Assembly (NCBI RefSeq): GCF_008831285.2
Contig: NC_045145.1
Coordinates: 23,684,802 to 23,748,801 of the forward strand
Direction: 5' to 3'
Source: Nymphaea colorata
Taxonomy: Eukaryota > Streptophyta > Magnoliopsida > Nymphaeales > Nymphaeaceae
DNA length: 64,000 nucleotides
A model generated the notes under the pieces. It did not search any database. It was not told where the DNA came from and saw nothing but the letters and a program-made list of their open reading frames with translations. This document shows positions 21,600 to 33,050 of the stretch, piece after piece. A program made the translations under genes and the position numbers. Every line of letters begins with the position of its first letter. The stretch's first letter is position 1.

Positions 21600-23234
21600 T
21601 TCACATGTGAAAAGAACAAATAATAAGTAATTATGCATGAACAATATTTTCAAAATAAAGCAACATTCAAGTAATAGAGAGAACTTGTTCAATCATAGAG
21701 TGCAACATCATCTTATCTTTTCATGTTCTCGGTGCACTCGAGAATAGCTTTTTAACTCTAGAATAGAGATTAAGAGCTATCTCATATGGCCATGGGGAGA
21801 AGAAGAAGAGAGGAAAAAAGGGAACCAAAACAAGCCTATATTCAAGAAAAGATAGAATATAATGCAATCATAAAATGGAATATCATCTCATCGTCTCATG
21901 CTCCAGGTGCACTTAAGAATAGTTTCTTGACTTTGAAAGTAAGTTTTTAGAGTTATCTTATATGACCATGAGGCGATGAAGGAGAGAGAAAATAATTGAA
22001 CCACAACAAGACTATATTCAAGAAAGAAGGGAGTATGATTCAATCATAAAATAAAATATCATCTCATCTTCTCATGCTACTAGTGCACTCAAGTGTTGCT
22101 TCTTGACTCTAAAATAAAGATTTGAGAGGTGTCTCATATGGCCATAGAGAGATAAAGAAGAGAGAAAGTAATGATGAAAAGAATGAAATAGGATGTTGAT
22201 TACATACTTCTAATGAAAATGATTTTAGGAAAAATGAACAACCTTACTTGGAATGATTCTAGATCCCCTTGAGTAGAACAACAAGATTATGAAGAGGATG
22301 CCTCCAAGAGATCTATTCGTTCTCCCTTGAAGAGTTGTAGTTTGATAAAGCTTGCTTCCAAAGTTGGAGAAGAAAAAGAAGAATAAAAAGGAAAGAGGAA
22401 AAGGAAAATGAAAAAAGAGAGTTGAGGGAAAACTTTAAGTCTTCAAGTGAGAATGTACTAGAGTTTCTCTAAGGGCTAGCTCATGCCCAAGAGGGAGGAT
22501 AATGGGGTTTTTATAGAGAGTTTTGGTGCTAAAACTGAAAATCTGATTTTTTTTTTTTAATTTCACAACATTTTCAAACGAATTTCAAATAATTTTGAAT
22601 TATTTTCAATTGTTTCAAAAAAGAAATAGGTTTTGACTAAGTATGCTTGGCCATTAGAGTATGCTTGGCCATTAGACCTGCAAATCCCTTTTTGAGGTGT
22701 AGGCAGAGCTAATTTCCACTTAAAATGTTTAAAAATGCCCTCTAACCATTGATTTTCGAAGGAAAATGGTGCCTACACAGTAGGTAGGCCCCAGGTCGTG
22801 CTACAGCGCGTGCAATCGCGTGATCATGCGTCCATGGGACATGCAAAAAAAACCTCTTTTTTTCTTTACTTAAAAAATGATTTGCTGTTACAGATGGGCA
22901 GTCGACTTCATTTTAAACGATTTTTGAACTCATTTTAAATCTGATTTGGGTTCAATTGATTGTCGACTCCTTTTAACATGCGACTTAGGCTTAAAAACAT
23001 GTTTTGGCATGACAATGAGTCCTTAAAACAAAGGGAAGGCCCGTGCATGTGTGGTGCTCTTAAATTCGAATTTTGGGTTTGAAATGATTGATTTGGATCT
23101 GAACTGTGGTTTTGGATCTAATTTAGATCTAAAAATTGGATTTTGGATGTAAATCTCACATCTAAAGTTGAGTTTTGTGTATTAGTAAAAGAACGTAGCC
23201 TTTTGGGAAAAATTTGGGGTGATTACAGCTGCAC
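21600..23234 (-). mobile_element. LTR-like block, minus strand, inverted relative to 13437-15605
   Basis: On the minus strand it starts TGTAATCACCCCAAATTT at 23234. It passes a shortened CG-rich patch (22845-22795), a TATA box (22515-22509), the conserved leader and three ~175 bp units (22180-21650). This is the same order as the plus-strand block. Two LTRs of one insertion should be direct repeats, so these are either two insertions or the result of an inversion. A small 18 bp tandem (TATGCTTGGCCATTAGAG) lies near 22642-22678. Confidence 0.65.
22509..22515 (-). promoter_or_regulatory. TATA box of the minus-strand LTR
   Basis: TATAAAA followed by CCCC on the minus strand, equivalent to the plus-strand LTR box near 14309. 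Confidence 0.6.
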
Positions 23235-25474
23235 TATAACAACCCGATCGACTCTTGAGCTCAAGCCCTTAATCCGATGGATTTCAATATGCTCCCTAGT
23301 AGTTTCGGTTTTAGCTGAAAAAAGATTAGGAACCAAGATAACCAACTACTTTAACAACTTCTTTTATAAGCCTTGAAGATTCCTCACAATATTCAATACG
23401 ATACTAAACTTTTGAGGTGTTATACCATCATTTCCAGGAACTTGAGTAGGTTTGGCTTCCCATGACGAAGAAAGAACTCAAATGCTGCCATGATGTTTTA
23501 CAATGTTAATCTTTAACATTAGATAAAATAATATAGTTGCCCAAGGCCAGAAATGAGAGTGAAATTGGCAACAATGCCCTTATAAGAAGGTTAATTAATT
23601 GTAAAGAATCAAGCTGGAGCAGAACTCAGCTTACCTTTATGATCTGTCATGAGAGGCTGGTCATTGGTTCGAGTTACATGAGCATCAACTTCCCATGTGC
23701 CAACAAGCATACCTCGGTTTCCAAGCACATGCTTCATGCGCCAGCTTTATTAGCATAACAAGTTGAAGCCGCTGTTATATTAGCATCAACTTCTCTTTTG
23801 CAGCAGAAGTGTGGTGGGCTCATATACATATCCCATGGAACTGACTGTATAAGATGTGAAACCTTGGAATTTAATATAAAAAATCAGCATGAATTTCTGT
23901 GGCATGTTGATGTGATTCATTAGCTAATTAACATAACCATGCCAAAATAAATATAGTATTTTATTTTTTTTTTACCGAGATCCATAAGAAATTCAACTGC
24001 ACTACTAGAATTGGCTGATTCACTGATTCAACAACTAGGTAAACTCAATTCAGTTAATTCCAGTCTCTATAACAATAATTTGATAAAAAATAGTACATTA
24101 AAAATCAATTTCAAGTTTTCAACAAAGGTTGCACCAAAAGTTGGGTGCATTTACATTCTCTTCAAATTGTTTGTACACTCAGTTATCACGAAGCACATGA
24201 AGAACCAATAGCATCATTGAAAATTTAAGCATTTTATGTGGCCTCTTTAAGCGCACTCACCAAACAAAACCTTTCAGGCCACTTCTGGATTTGCCTTTTT
24301 TTGCTCTTCTTTGCCAATATCTTTTCACATGACTTGCAGAAAACATGACCTTTCAGGCCACTGATTTTCTTCTTTCCTTTAACTCACTCCTCATAGATCT
24401 TGTTCTTATATTACAAAGTTTTAGCACATGCATGTTGGAGATGCACTCATAGTTCTTCTATTACAAAATTTTAAAATATTTTTGCATAGCTACATGTGAT
24501 GTCCCATTTTCTTCAAAATTTCTTGTTGTTGCTGTGATCGCTTTTCTTCCTCTTCATTGGATCAATAGTTAATTTCCTATGTTTAGCATTTTTTTTAAGT
24601 TCATTGGACCAAGAGTTAATTTCCCAATGTTTAGAAACCATCAGTTCCATTTTATTGTATTGTTAGGGCCATCCGTTTAGTCGCCGATTCTCAACCTAGT
24701 TATGTTTACTGCATTCTTTTGCGTGTATGATAAAAAAATCCCCAACTTTTAGGCTTTATGTGTCTTAAGTAAGGAAATGTTCCTACGAAACCGTAAGGCA
24801 TGATCTGTTTTCCTACATCCCGAGAATCTATTTCTCATATTTTGGGCTGCTCCCTTGTCGTTAGGTGGTTATTAGATTGTTTTTTCAGGCACCCACGTTT
24901 GCCATATGATAATTGCTGCAATTCTGCAACTTGTTTCAACTTTATTGCAGCTTAGAAGTCTTCTTTGTCTGACAAATATGCTGGATCATGCTTAAGTGGT
25001 AGTTTTATTTGTTGGTCAACTAGTAGAGAGGTTGATAGCATAAATAATGTTTTTTTTAGGCTTTTATGGATGAAAGTTCTATTTGGTGATTTTTTATAAA
25101 ATGGGTGACATGGATGCTAGAAGTTGGATTCAAATGCATAAGTAATATTCAGCAATGTGTTTAAAATAATATTTTTAATTGCATTTTTCTTAATTACCCT
25201 AACTAATTACTCTTTGTGTTTGTGAAATAGGACAAGCCATGAGTACACAAATGGTGTTAACAAGTTCCTTGATTATGCATTTGCAAAAAGAAGACTCAAA
25301 TATCTTTAGTGGAAAATCGAGTAACTGTTTGTATCAGTTCCTAAGTGATGCATATACACACATGAAAAATGTACCGACCACTACAGCTACTATTAAAACA
25401 ATAAACATTTACTTGTCCAGAAAAAATTACTGATTTGTTCAATGTGGATTGAACCGTGTAAAACCATCGTTAAA
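23235..25474. other. Intergenic, nothing recognised
   Basis: AT-rich. Short ORFs (23537-23758, 25239-25433) have no known motif. No repeat copy within the window was noticed. Confidence 0.4.
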
Positions 25475-26112
25475 TCAATTGGGCTCGTTAAGGGTCGGTT
25501 TGATGGCATGGAAGAATTTAACGTGGTAAATTTACCATGGCAAATTTTTCTGAAAAAATTTGCAGAATGAAATTTCTTCCTCTTCCAATTTGAGGCCTTG
25601 TTTGATGATAGAGTAGAATTTAACGTGGTAAAATTGACCGTGTTTAATGCACAGGGTAGTTTTTTATAGGTTAAAATTAATCTTGTTTGATGCATAGGGT
25701 AGAAAATTTGAGAGACTTTTTTCAGGACTGTTAGTAGTAGTTTTTTTTTTTCCTTCTCCACCCCAATTTTACGTGGGAAGAAATTGGAAGATGATCTTCG
25801 AAAACAACAAAATGTTGATGATTGCACCTATGCATTAAGCATGAAGTACCAAAAAAATTGAAGGTAAAAAAAAAAGTAACACATTTAGAACCATGACATT
25901 CAAGAGTGCAATGTAATTGACGAAACAAAAGTTAGAACCATAACACAGTTAAACCTGTATGAACATTATGAAACCTTAACAAAAGCTTGTATTCTCATCC
26001 AAAATATAAGTTTAACAAATACATATCCAACAAAGAAGGCAAGAAATCACAAAATAAGTAATCCAACATTTGTGGCTGCACTTCTATTCATCAAACTTCG
26101 TGTCTCCTATTT

Positions 26113-26376
26113 CTAGCTTTGCGATGACATTTTGATGACTGGAGGCCTACGTACTTGCCCGCCATACTTGTTGTGGAGATACTCATTCATATGATACTCA
26201 GCTGCTTCGACTGAATCAAACGATCTGGAGAGGGTGCCCTTGTATCGATATACTAAAGGTTGGCGTCGTTCCCAACTGTCATATATGCCTCGCGACCGAC
26301 CTTCGAAAACGACATAGTACTTTTGGTGAGACAACATCTTTGTTGTTCTATTCAAAACAAAATAAATATCAAACAA
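26113..26376 (-). pseudogene. RNase H1 N-terminal (viroplasmin-like) domain fragment
   Basis: An 87-codon minus-strand ORF contains KYYVVFEGRSRGIYDSW followed by a YKGTLSRSFDSVEAAEYHM block. This is the pattern of the RNase H1 N-terminal / caulimovirus viroplasmin-like fold, which binds RNA:DNA hybrids or dsRNA (established for the family). The usual conserved KxYxVxxGxxxGIYxxW and SFxxxxEAExxx positions are present. There is no RNase H catalytic domain next to it. It lies downstream, on the same strand, of the MYB/SANT-like remnant, and the two may have been exons of one transposon gene. Whether the ORF is intact or an exon is unclear. Confidence 0.65.
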
Positions 26377-26649
26377 TCAAATGAAACAATAGTCAAAATT
26401 CATAAATAAACTTATTGTTCAATTGATAATCTGTAAACATTTGAGATGTTATAGCTGCTCTTATAGAATTGTTGTTTCCTCGCTGATGTGTTTCAAAGAT
26501 GTATTTCAGTACATGAACAAGAACAGATTGCATGAACAACAACAATTTCAAATAACATCGAAGATCATGGGATTATACTAATAACACACAAGAAATGTTT
26601 TGGATGACATGAATAATACAGATAGTGAACCATTGAATGTATAACAATC

Positions 26650-27585
26650 AACTCTTAACTACAAATCAGCAAGTTTACGCGTCAATCATGACACCCGGTC
26701 TGAAGGTGGAATGTTGACAAATATCTTGGAATTGGTGCCCTCTGCTAACATGTCCATACTCTTCATTCACGTATGACTATCTAGGAGTCCAGTGTCCAAC
26801 ATCTCTTGCAATATTTCACAACATTTGACAAATTAAAACCCTTTAGAAGTACGTGTGAGGATGTTCACATTCTCAGCTATACCATTCAACAAATTGTAAT
26901 ATTCGTCATCATTCGTTGACCTATTCCTTTTTTACCTATGTGTAGTTCTATCAGTTGTCATTGTTGTATTTTCAGGTGTAGGAGTTGGAGGTACTGACGA
27001 TTGTAGGGGAGGACTATCTTCATAAAGCATCTGTGTGAATGATTGTTCACTTTCAGGTTGCATGTACAATGAGTCGATTGAAATACAAGTGTAGATGGGA
27101 GTGGTTCAGTGTCATCATGTAGCATGTTGTTCAATGTGTCTATGTCTTTGCCAGTTGCATGGGAATCGCCATACACCTGAGCAAACTCATCATAGTATCT
27201 CCATAACTTTGGCCCTCTGTACTTTTTCCTATTCAGATATTTGTGAAAAAATTCATGTGTTTATATATTGCACAAGTAAAAACATGTTAGACAAAACCTA
27301 ACTATATGAACTCTATAACTTACCTCAATTAGTCACTCCATACTTGGGAGTCGACTTCAATATATTTGTTAATTGGGTCATTCAAAACTTCCTTCATGAC
27401 TTTCAAGTTGGGTTTGGAATACTTTAATTTGTCTTTTATTTTGTCTTTACTGAATTATGGACAAATCTATCCATCATGCCTTTTTCAAATGTTGTATATG
27501 CTTTAGACTTCAAACCTCCACCAGAGGTCATACCAAGCATGCGTGAATGCTCCACAAGAAGCTGGGAGGCATACCTAATTGAAGG
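26650..27585 (-). pseudogene. MYB/SANT-like transposon protein, decayed
   Basis: The minus strand carries, in order, YASQLLVEHSRM near 27575 and then KAYTTFEKGMMDRFVHNSVK. After stops and a frameshift comes INKYIEVDSQVWSD near 27330. Past a probable intron come KKYRGPKLWRYYDEFAQVYG and SHATGKDIDTLNN (27235-27110). The VW.(D)..K..G.KL..YD....VYG...ATGK string is typical of the plant Myb/SANT-like DNA-binding family of L10-interacting MYB proteins and Harbinger-associated ORFs. Several stops mark it as dead. The domain C-terminal to this (toward 26650) is unreadable. Confidence 0.65.
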
Positions 27586-27689
27586 AGCAAACAAGAGGGA
27601 TTAACCCAAATCTCCTGTTGCAGAAGAAGGCCTACGTATGAAAAATAGTTAAAGAGAGATGGGTTTTCACCAACAAGCGAGTGAGAGAG

Positions 27690-27950
27690 CGACAAGGTGT
27701 TAAATATATGGACTCACCTATTGTTGCAAAGAGGCAACGTTGGGAAAAGAGGGGAAGAACGAGAGAGTGAGAGAGGAGAGGGACGAGAGAGCAAGATAAC
27801 AGCGAGAGAAGAGAGGCAGCAAGAGAAAAGGCAACAACAGAGCGAGAGAGGTGAGGCAGGAAGAGAGTTGAGGCAGCGAGAGAGTTAAGGGGAAGAAGGC
27901 CGTCGATGAAGAGGGAAAAGAGGGGAAAAAATGAGAGAATGAGAGAATCC
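27690..27950. repeat. Purine-rich GA/GAGA tract
   Basis: Strongly purine-biased plus strand with repeated GAGAGAG, GGCAGC and AAGAG. ORFs on both strands (27697-27888, 27718-27987) are low-complexity artefacts. Confidence 0.8.
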
Positions 27951-28179
27951 TAACGGCTCTCCAAAATGCCTCCATGAAAAAGTCCAACCTGCACAGGTCG
28001 GACTTTTTAGCAAATTAAATTTCACCCATTCCACCCTTTTTATTAGGTGAAATTTCACTGCGTTTGAGAGGCAACATCTTCAGCGCGTTAAACTTCATCT
28101 CCCTGTACGAATTTCACCCTCTCAACAGTATTTCCCCTGAAAACTATTAAACCGAGTAAAAGCAAGCAGTGAAAGTGAT

Positions 28180-28445
28180 CACCTACACTATAGACAGCGG
28201 CGAATGGTAGCCGAGTCTGCCCACGGAAGGAAGGAAGCGAGGAGCGAACAGAAAATTTTACAGGAATGATGAAATGAATTCTCAAGCAGAGTAAAACCAC
28301 GAAATAAGATCGCAAGAAGGAGAAGCTTGATACTTTATGAATGGAAGGAGAAATCCTACACCAGATGGCGGTGAGTGGTTACCAAGTCTACCAACAGAAG
28401 GAAGGAAGCAAGGGGTGGACGGAAAAATTTTTTGCGCTTCTCCAC
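28180..28445 (+). repeat. Short direct duplication
   Basis: The stretch GGCGAATGGTAGCCGAGTCT...GGAAGGAAGGAAGCGAGG (about 28199-28260) recurs as GGCGGTGAGTGGTTACCAAG...AAGGAAGGAAGCAAGG (about 28365-28425) at roughly 80% identity. Confidence 0.65.
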
Positions 28446-28963
28446 AGTCGGTCTAGGGAATGTAATGCAATGGCGCGGGTCGGGGTGTCACAGCCCACAG
28501 TGGATTTGACAGCAAGACGGTTTTTCTTCACTGTCTAGCCGCGCTATTTTGCTCAACAATGGGGTATCGGCAGGGCGAGGGATCCACCTGTGTCGCGGGT
28601 GTTGGTGTCGCCACTAGCAGTGGAGAAGAGCTTCTGTTGCCCTCTCCGGTCGGATCGTGAGCTTGTCTACTCACATGCGGTCGGTAGCAGATGCTTCTAC
28701 TCACAGGGATGAAAGGGGTGTTTGATCTAAAGGTGTGTTTGATCGTAGTCTTTCATCCGGCGCAATCGGGCGGTAGATAGGAAATGTCATTTTGATGATA
28801 CGGCGTTTCCCTGATACGATGCACACATGATAAACACGCAACCGCCTCCCTACCGACTCATATGCAATGGCAACTCAAGTATTAAGAATTGTATCGGGAA
28901 GAACCCTCACTCTTCTTTTTGAATGAAGATGGCAGGTTGATTAATGGAGGGGAAAAAGGAAAC

Positions 28964-29367
28964 CTCGGGAGATTGCAGGAGTTGGGCTGCCACCACCATT
29001 TTGTGTAGAAGTCATCGGGGTGGCGGTTCTCGGAGCATCGGCAGCCCTCGTCCAGGAACCCGCAGTCCACCGATCTGTAGAGAGGGTAGCTCTCGTCCCA
29101 TACCCAACTTCCTGTGAACACCTCGCAGGCGGGCACCGCCAAGAAGTCCGGCAGGGACACCTTCGCTGTGGAGGAGTACCGGAGACCGACGAACCTCTGC
29201 TGGGAGAGCAAGACTCACTTGCCGATGGTGAAAAACCAGACGTCCATGTAGACGAAGCAGAGGAAGAAGGCGAGGGCCATCACAACGAAGAAGAGCACAC
29301 CTAGGAAGGAGACACTGGGGGGCTCGAGTTTTGGAAGGCGCCACAGCTTCTTCACCATCAACTCCAT
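28964..29367 (-). pseudogene. TRICHOME BIREFRINGENCE-LIKE exon 1, left copy
   Basis: TBL proteins are Golgi type II membrane proteins; several members O-acetylate xylan or other wall polysaccharides. The ATG is at 29367. A membrane anchor spans residues ~19-40 (FLGVLFFVVMALAFFLCFVY). The PMR5N domain follows: ACEVFTGSWVWDESYPLYR, then CGFLDEGCRCSENRHPDDFY, then WWWQPNSCNLPR, with a GT donor at 28963. The usual WRWQP reads WWWQP. The PC-esterase half with the GDS and DxxH catalytic motifs would lie in later exons and is absent. One in-frame TGA after FFTIGK (near 29217) replaces the Arg codon seen in the right copy. Otherwise the frame is open. Non-functional as a TBL enzyme. Confidence 0.87.
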
Positions 29368-30003
29368 TCCGAACACCATCAAAATCAAAAACAGGAAGAA
29401 GAACAAGAAGAAGCGAAACTACGCTGGCCGGATTCCTCCTTCTCACTCCTTCTCAAAGGAGAGACCGCGAGGAAACAACCGAAAGATTGAGGGAGGGCGA
29501 GATCAATATTACCAATGCCAACCAAGGCCAGCGACAGTCACAGCCTTAGATGGAAAAAAGAACAACACACGAAGTAACTGATGAGAGAGAGAAAGAGCCA
29601 AGCGGCTTCATGTTGGCATTCAGGATACGAGATATCTTTCTTTTTTTAGTTTCTGTGAGTAGAGGCGTGGAATTGAATGATGGCAGGACTGAAAAAAAAA
29701 AAACTAGTTTCAGGCCATTCCATGCTTCTGCTTGCAGAAACTAGAGAAAGAAAGATATCTCGTATCCTAAATGCCAACATGAAGCCACCTGGCTGTCTCT
29801 CTCTCATCAGTTACTTCGTGTGTTGTTCTTTTTGCCATCTAAGGCCGTGACTGTCGTTGACGTTGGTAATGTTGATCTCGCCCTCTCTCACTCTTTCGGT
29901 TGTTTCCTCGCGGTCTCTCCTTTGAGGAGGACTGAGAAGCAGGAATCAGGCCGGCGTTGTTTCACTTCTTCTTGTTTTCTTCCTGTTTTTGATGGTGTTC
30001 AGG

Positions 30004-30387
30004 ATGGAGTTGATGGTGAAGAAGCTGCGGCGCCTTCCGAAGCTCTAGTCCCCCAGCGTCTCCTCCCCAGCCGTGCTCTTCTTCGTTGTGATGGCCCTCA
30101 CCTTCTTCCTCTGCTTCATCTACATGGACGTTGGGTTTTTCGCCATCGGCAAGCGGGTCTTGCTCTCCCAGCAGCGGTTCATTGGCCTCCGGTAGTCCTC
30201 CATAGTGAAGGCGTCCCTGCCGAACTTCTGGCGGCACCCGCCTGCGATGTGTTCACGGGGAGTTGGGTCTGAGACGAGAGCTACCCTCTCTACAGATCGG
30301 TGGACTGTGGGTTCTTGGACGAAGGCTTCCACCCCGACGACTTCTACACAAAATGGCGGTAGCAGCCCAACTCCTGCAATCTCCCAG
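30004..30387 (+). pseudogene. TRICHOME BIREFRINGENCE-LIKE exon 1, right copy
   Basis: Mirror copy of the minus-strand exon: ATG at 30004, same anchor (LFFVVMALTFFLCFIYMDVG), then GKRVLLSQQRFIGLR, ACDVFTGSWV, ESYPLYRSVDCGFLDEG and QPNSCNL, with a donor after CTCCCAG at 30387. It keeps the Arg lost in the left copy. It has its own stops: one after KL near residue 14, one after IGLR, one in place of W after GSWV, and TAG in the WRWQP motif. It also lacks the short CRCSENR stretch. Different lesions in the two arms mean both decayed after duplication. No catalytic domain is present. Confidence 0.85.
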
Positions 30388-30547
30388 GTTTCCCCTTTCC
30401 CCTCCATTAATCAACCTGCCATCTTCATTTGAAAAGAAGAGTGACGGTTCTTCCCGATACAATTCTTAATATTTGAGTTGCCATGCGTCTGAGTTGGTAG
30501 GGACGCGGTTGCGTGTTTATCATGTGCGCGTCGTATCAGGGAAACGC

Positions 30548-31984
30548 TCAATGTTCTTGGGACAAAAGTGTTCTTTTATCTGAGGCACGCGCCAGGTTCA
30601 CGTGAATGTTGGCCCGGGGCATCCGGTTCGACATAGTCCATATCGGTGATTTGGCAAAGAATCGCCGATCTGTGAACAGGATTTTAACTAAAATTGCTCA
30701 ACTGTTGATTACCTATGAATCGGTCGGAAAACGACGATCTCATTGAATATATTATATTCAACAAGCAGAGAGAGAAAGAGAGAGAGAGAGACATGACGAC
30801 ATCGAGTTAACGATAGCTCTGTCAACGGTTAGAATAATAATAATAATAGAGTTTTGAAAAATTATTAACTTGCTAAATAATGTTTAAGTTAAAGTTGTTA
30901 TAAGTTATCAAAATCTACCATAGATTTTTATAATATAAATATAAAAACGACATATATATATATATAGATATATAAGAAAATTGAAATTTCTCAGCTATTG
31001 ATATTTTGCCGAATGATTACATATTTGAGAAACAGTGGCTAATCTTCCATCCGCTGTTAAAAACACCATAAACCTTTACTATACTGTAAATTGTTGCTAG
31101 TACTCATGTCTCAGTGTATTTTTAGCAACCTGTTCGCTTTAAATTTATTAATAAAATTAAATTTTAACAGATCTATTTATCTTAAAGTAAGTATGTCATA
31201 TTTTTCGAAAAAAAAAATCGTGGGTACCCTCCATGTTCTGGATATAGTTAAACAGTTTGATTCTCCTTTATTTATTAAAAATAATATAATAACTTTATTA
31301 ATTCTTAGGCAACTCACGTTCACCGAATCGACACCCTGATTCATTCTACTTAATTTTTGATTTATACAAAACTAAAATCTTGGTTCTAATAGGATTAATC
31401 AATTGGTGACACAAATATCCAAAAGATATCCGTCAAAATATTCACCGTCAGATCCGATGGTGGACGACTGGAAGTCACATTCAAATCTGATGACGATTTG
31501 AAAGTCACATTCAAATTCATAATCGGCCCTAACCGCACACGCTGGGCATACAGGTAAACATATGAGGCAGCTCAACATTACACGATTTAGGGACTGATCT
31601 TCGGATTACCCTTGCTTGAGCCTCGTAGCGGCTAACCCAAATAATCTCTTTGCTTCAGTTTCAGTTTCAGTTTCAGTTTCTTTTCTTCCTCCTCTCTTTA
31701 GTTGCTGTTGCTACCTGCCATTATGGGCACACGTTGGAGGCTTGACGCCTCCGCTGGTGACTTTGCTGAGGAAACAAGCGAGGTTGCAGGCGTCTCCTGG
31801 CTGCAACAACTCCAACATTAGAATCAGAGTAAGGCCGTTGAACCTGGAAAAAAAAAAAAGAACAAAACAAAAGAAGCAAATCTGGAAGTTCAATTTGGCC
31901 TTTGTGATGCAGTCTAGGCATTATTCACAATAATAGACTATCTAAATCATAACAAAGTGTATAAACATATTACACTCTGCCTTT
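30548..31984. other. Intergenic; microsatellites and a hexanucleotide repeat
   Basis: (GA)n at 30770-30792, (AT)n near 30952-30972 and a four-fold AGTTTC repeat near 31658-31682. A 105-codon ORF (31616-31933) is not recognised and contains low-complexity sequence. Confidence 0.5.
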
Positions 31985-33050
31985 CAATGAACCGTTAATT
32001 TAGAAAAAAATAGAAGGCTGAAGTGGCTTCTTATAAGTTTGCCGCCTAAAGGCACATACTAATTTCACGTGCATCTGTTTTGCATTTGCACTTAAAAAAA
32101 ATAAATGGAGCACTTTCAATAGTGTCTCTATCAACCTTCAATTTAGAAAAAGTAGAGGGCTGAAGTGGATAAGTTAAGCACCTAAAGGCACATACCAATT
32201 TTTATATCTACGTGTATGTAAAGTGTTTTAGGTTTGCACTTTAAAAAAAACAAAGAGAGAGATGGACCATTTTCAATATGGCCATGAGACCTATATTATT
32301 ACTAAGTGATATCTATTTTTTATATTAATATACATCGAGCCATACTTTCCTTCCTATCTAACTACTTATTTTGAACCAATAGAACAGAAAAAACATGAAA
32401 TTTTGAAGACCTATACTACCATTTGTTACTTTCAGGTCTGAAATAGCCAGAAAAGTGAAAACACAAAAATAGTGAGGAGTAATGCATAACAACACAAACA
32501 AGAAGAGTTGTACATTGAGTTGTGGAATTCATACATGTGACTTTGAGCATTCAAGAATGTATAGTACTATGGTTTAAGGACATGGCTTTGGATGGTTGCA
32601 AATGTTAAGCAATGGGTGCTTTATAGTAGATAGTATATGGTACTTTTAGGAAAGAATTATTCATGGTAGGTGACCAAATAAGAAATGGGGGGAAAAATGA
32701 AAATAAATCTTTTTTTTATTTGTTTTAAACAAAGAAAATTGTTGTGTTTAGTAAACTTTGGATTGTATCATCTTCACTTATTATGACAATCGGTACTATT
32801 CATTTTTTTAATTTGTTTTTGTAATCTTTCATGATTAATGTCAATGAGTATCAAATTTGATTTTCTATCTAGGCAGTTTATAAAGATTTTTTACAACGCA
32901 AAAATTGATTGGTAAGATTGTACTAATTAAAATGTCGCTATATAGTTGGAATACTTGAAAAGCAAAAGGGGGAGATGATAAAAGGAATCCTTATTGTCAG
33001 TGGTGCATATTTTCTTTCTAGTAATGGCTAAGTACCTGCCCAAATGTTTC
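31985..33050 (+). repeat. 1.1 kb dispersed non-coding repeat, copy 2
   Basis: Direct copy of 9205-10285 with the same internal ~155 bp duplication of the CAATTTAGAAAAA/AAAGGCACATA block. Divergence and small indels are spread evenly. The ends coincide with loss of similarity on both sides. Confidence 0.85.

Larger units (their letters stand above)
25475..28135 (-). mobile_element. DNA-transposon-like region with MYB/SANT and RNase H1 N-terminal remnants
   Basis: Coding remnants on the minus strand (26113-27585) sit between flanks bearing related motifs. On the left are GTTTGATG...AGAATTTAACGTGGTAAA repeats at about 25495-25640. On the right are GTGAAATTTCAC-type stretches at about 28020-28130. 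MYB/SANT-like proteins of this type accompany PIF/Harbinger transposases in plants. No transposase with a DDE triad was found, and exact ends and target duplications could not be defined, so the limits are only approximate. Confidence 0.4.
28803..30547. repeat. ~860 bp inverted repeat carrying TBL exon 1 in both arms
   Basis: The left arm (about 28803-29664) and right arm (about 29690-30547) are reverse complements around a centre near 29676, with moderate divergence and small indels. Outer ends match across GTTTATCATGTG.GC.TCGTATCAGGGAAACG. Inner ends match across GATACGAGATATCTTTCTTT...AGTTTCTG. The copies are head to head: 5' leaders at the centre, exon 1 in mid-arm and intron start outside. 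The central spacer is about 30-50 bases and includes a poly(A) run. A read-through RNA would form a very long hairpin. Confidence 0.93.

Noticed and set aside
27697-27987. Arg/Glu-rich ORF and its Ser/Leu/Phe-rich shadow
   Set aside because: Low-complexity purine tract with no domain or splice support.
29012-29446. 144-codon minus-strand ORF over the left TBL copy
   Set aside because: Out of frame with the TBL reading. The true frame is shown by the PMR5N motif and lies in the ORF from 29367.
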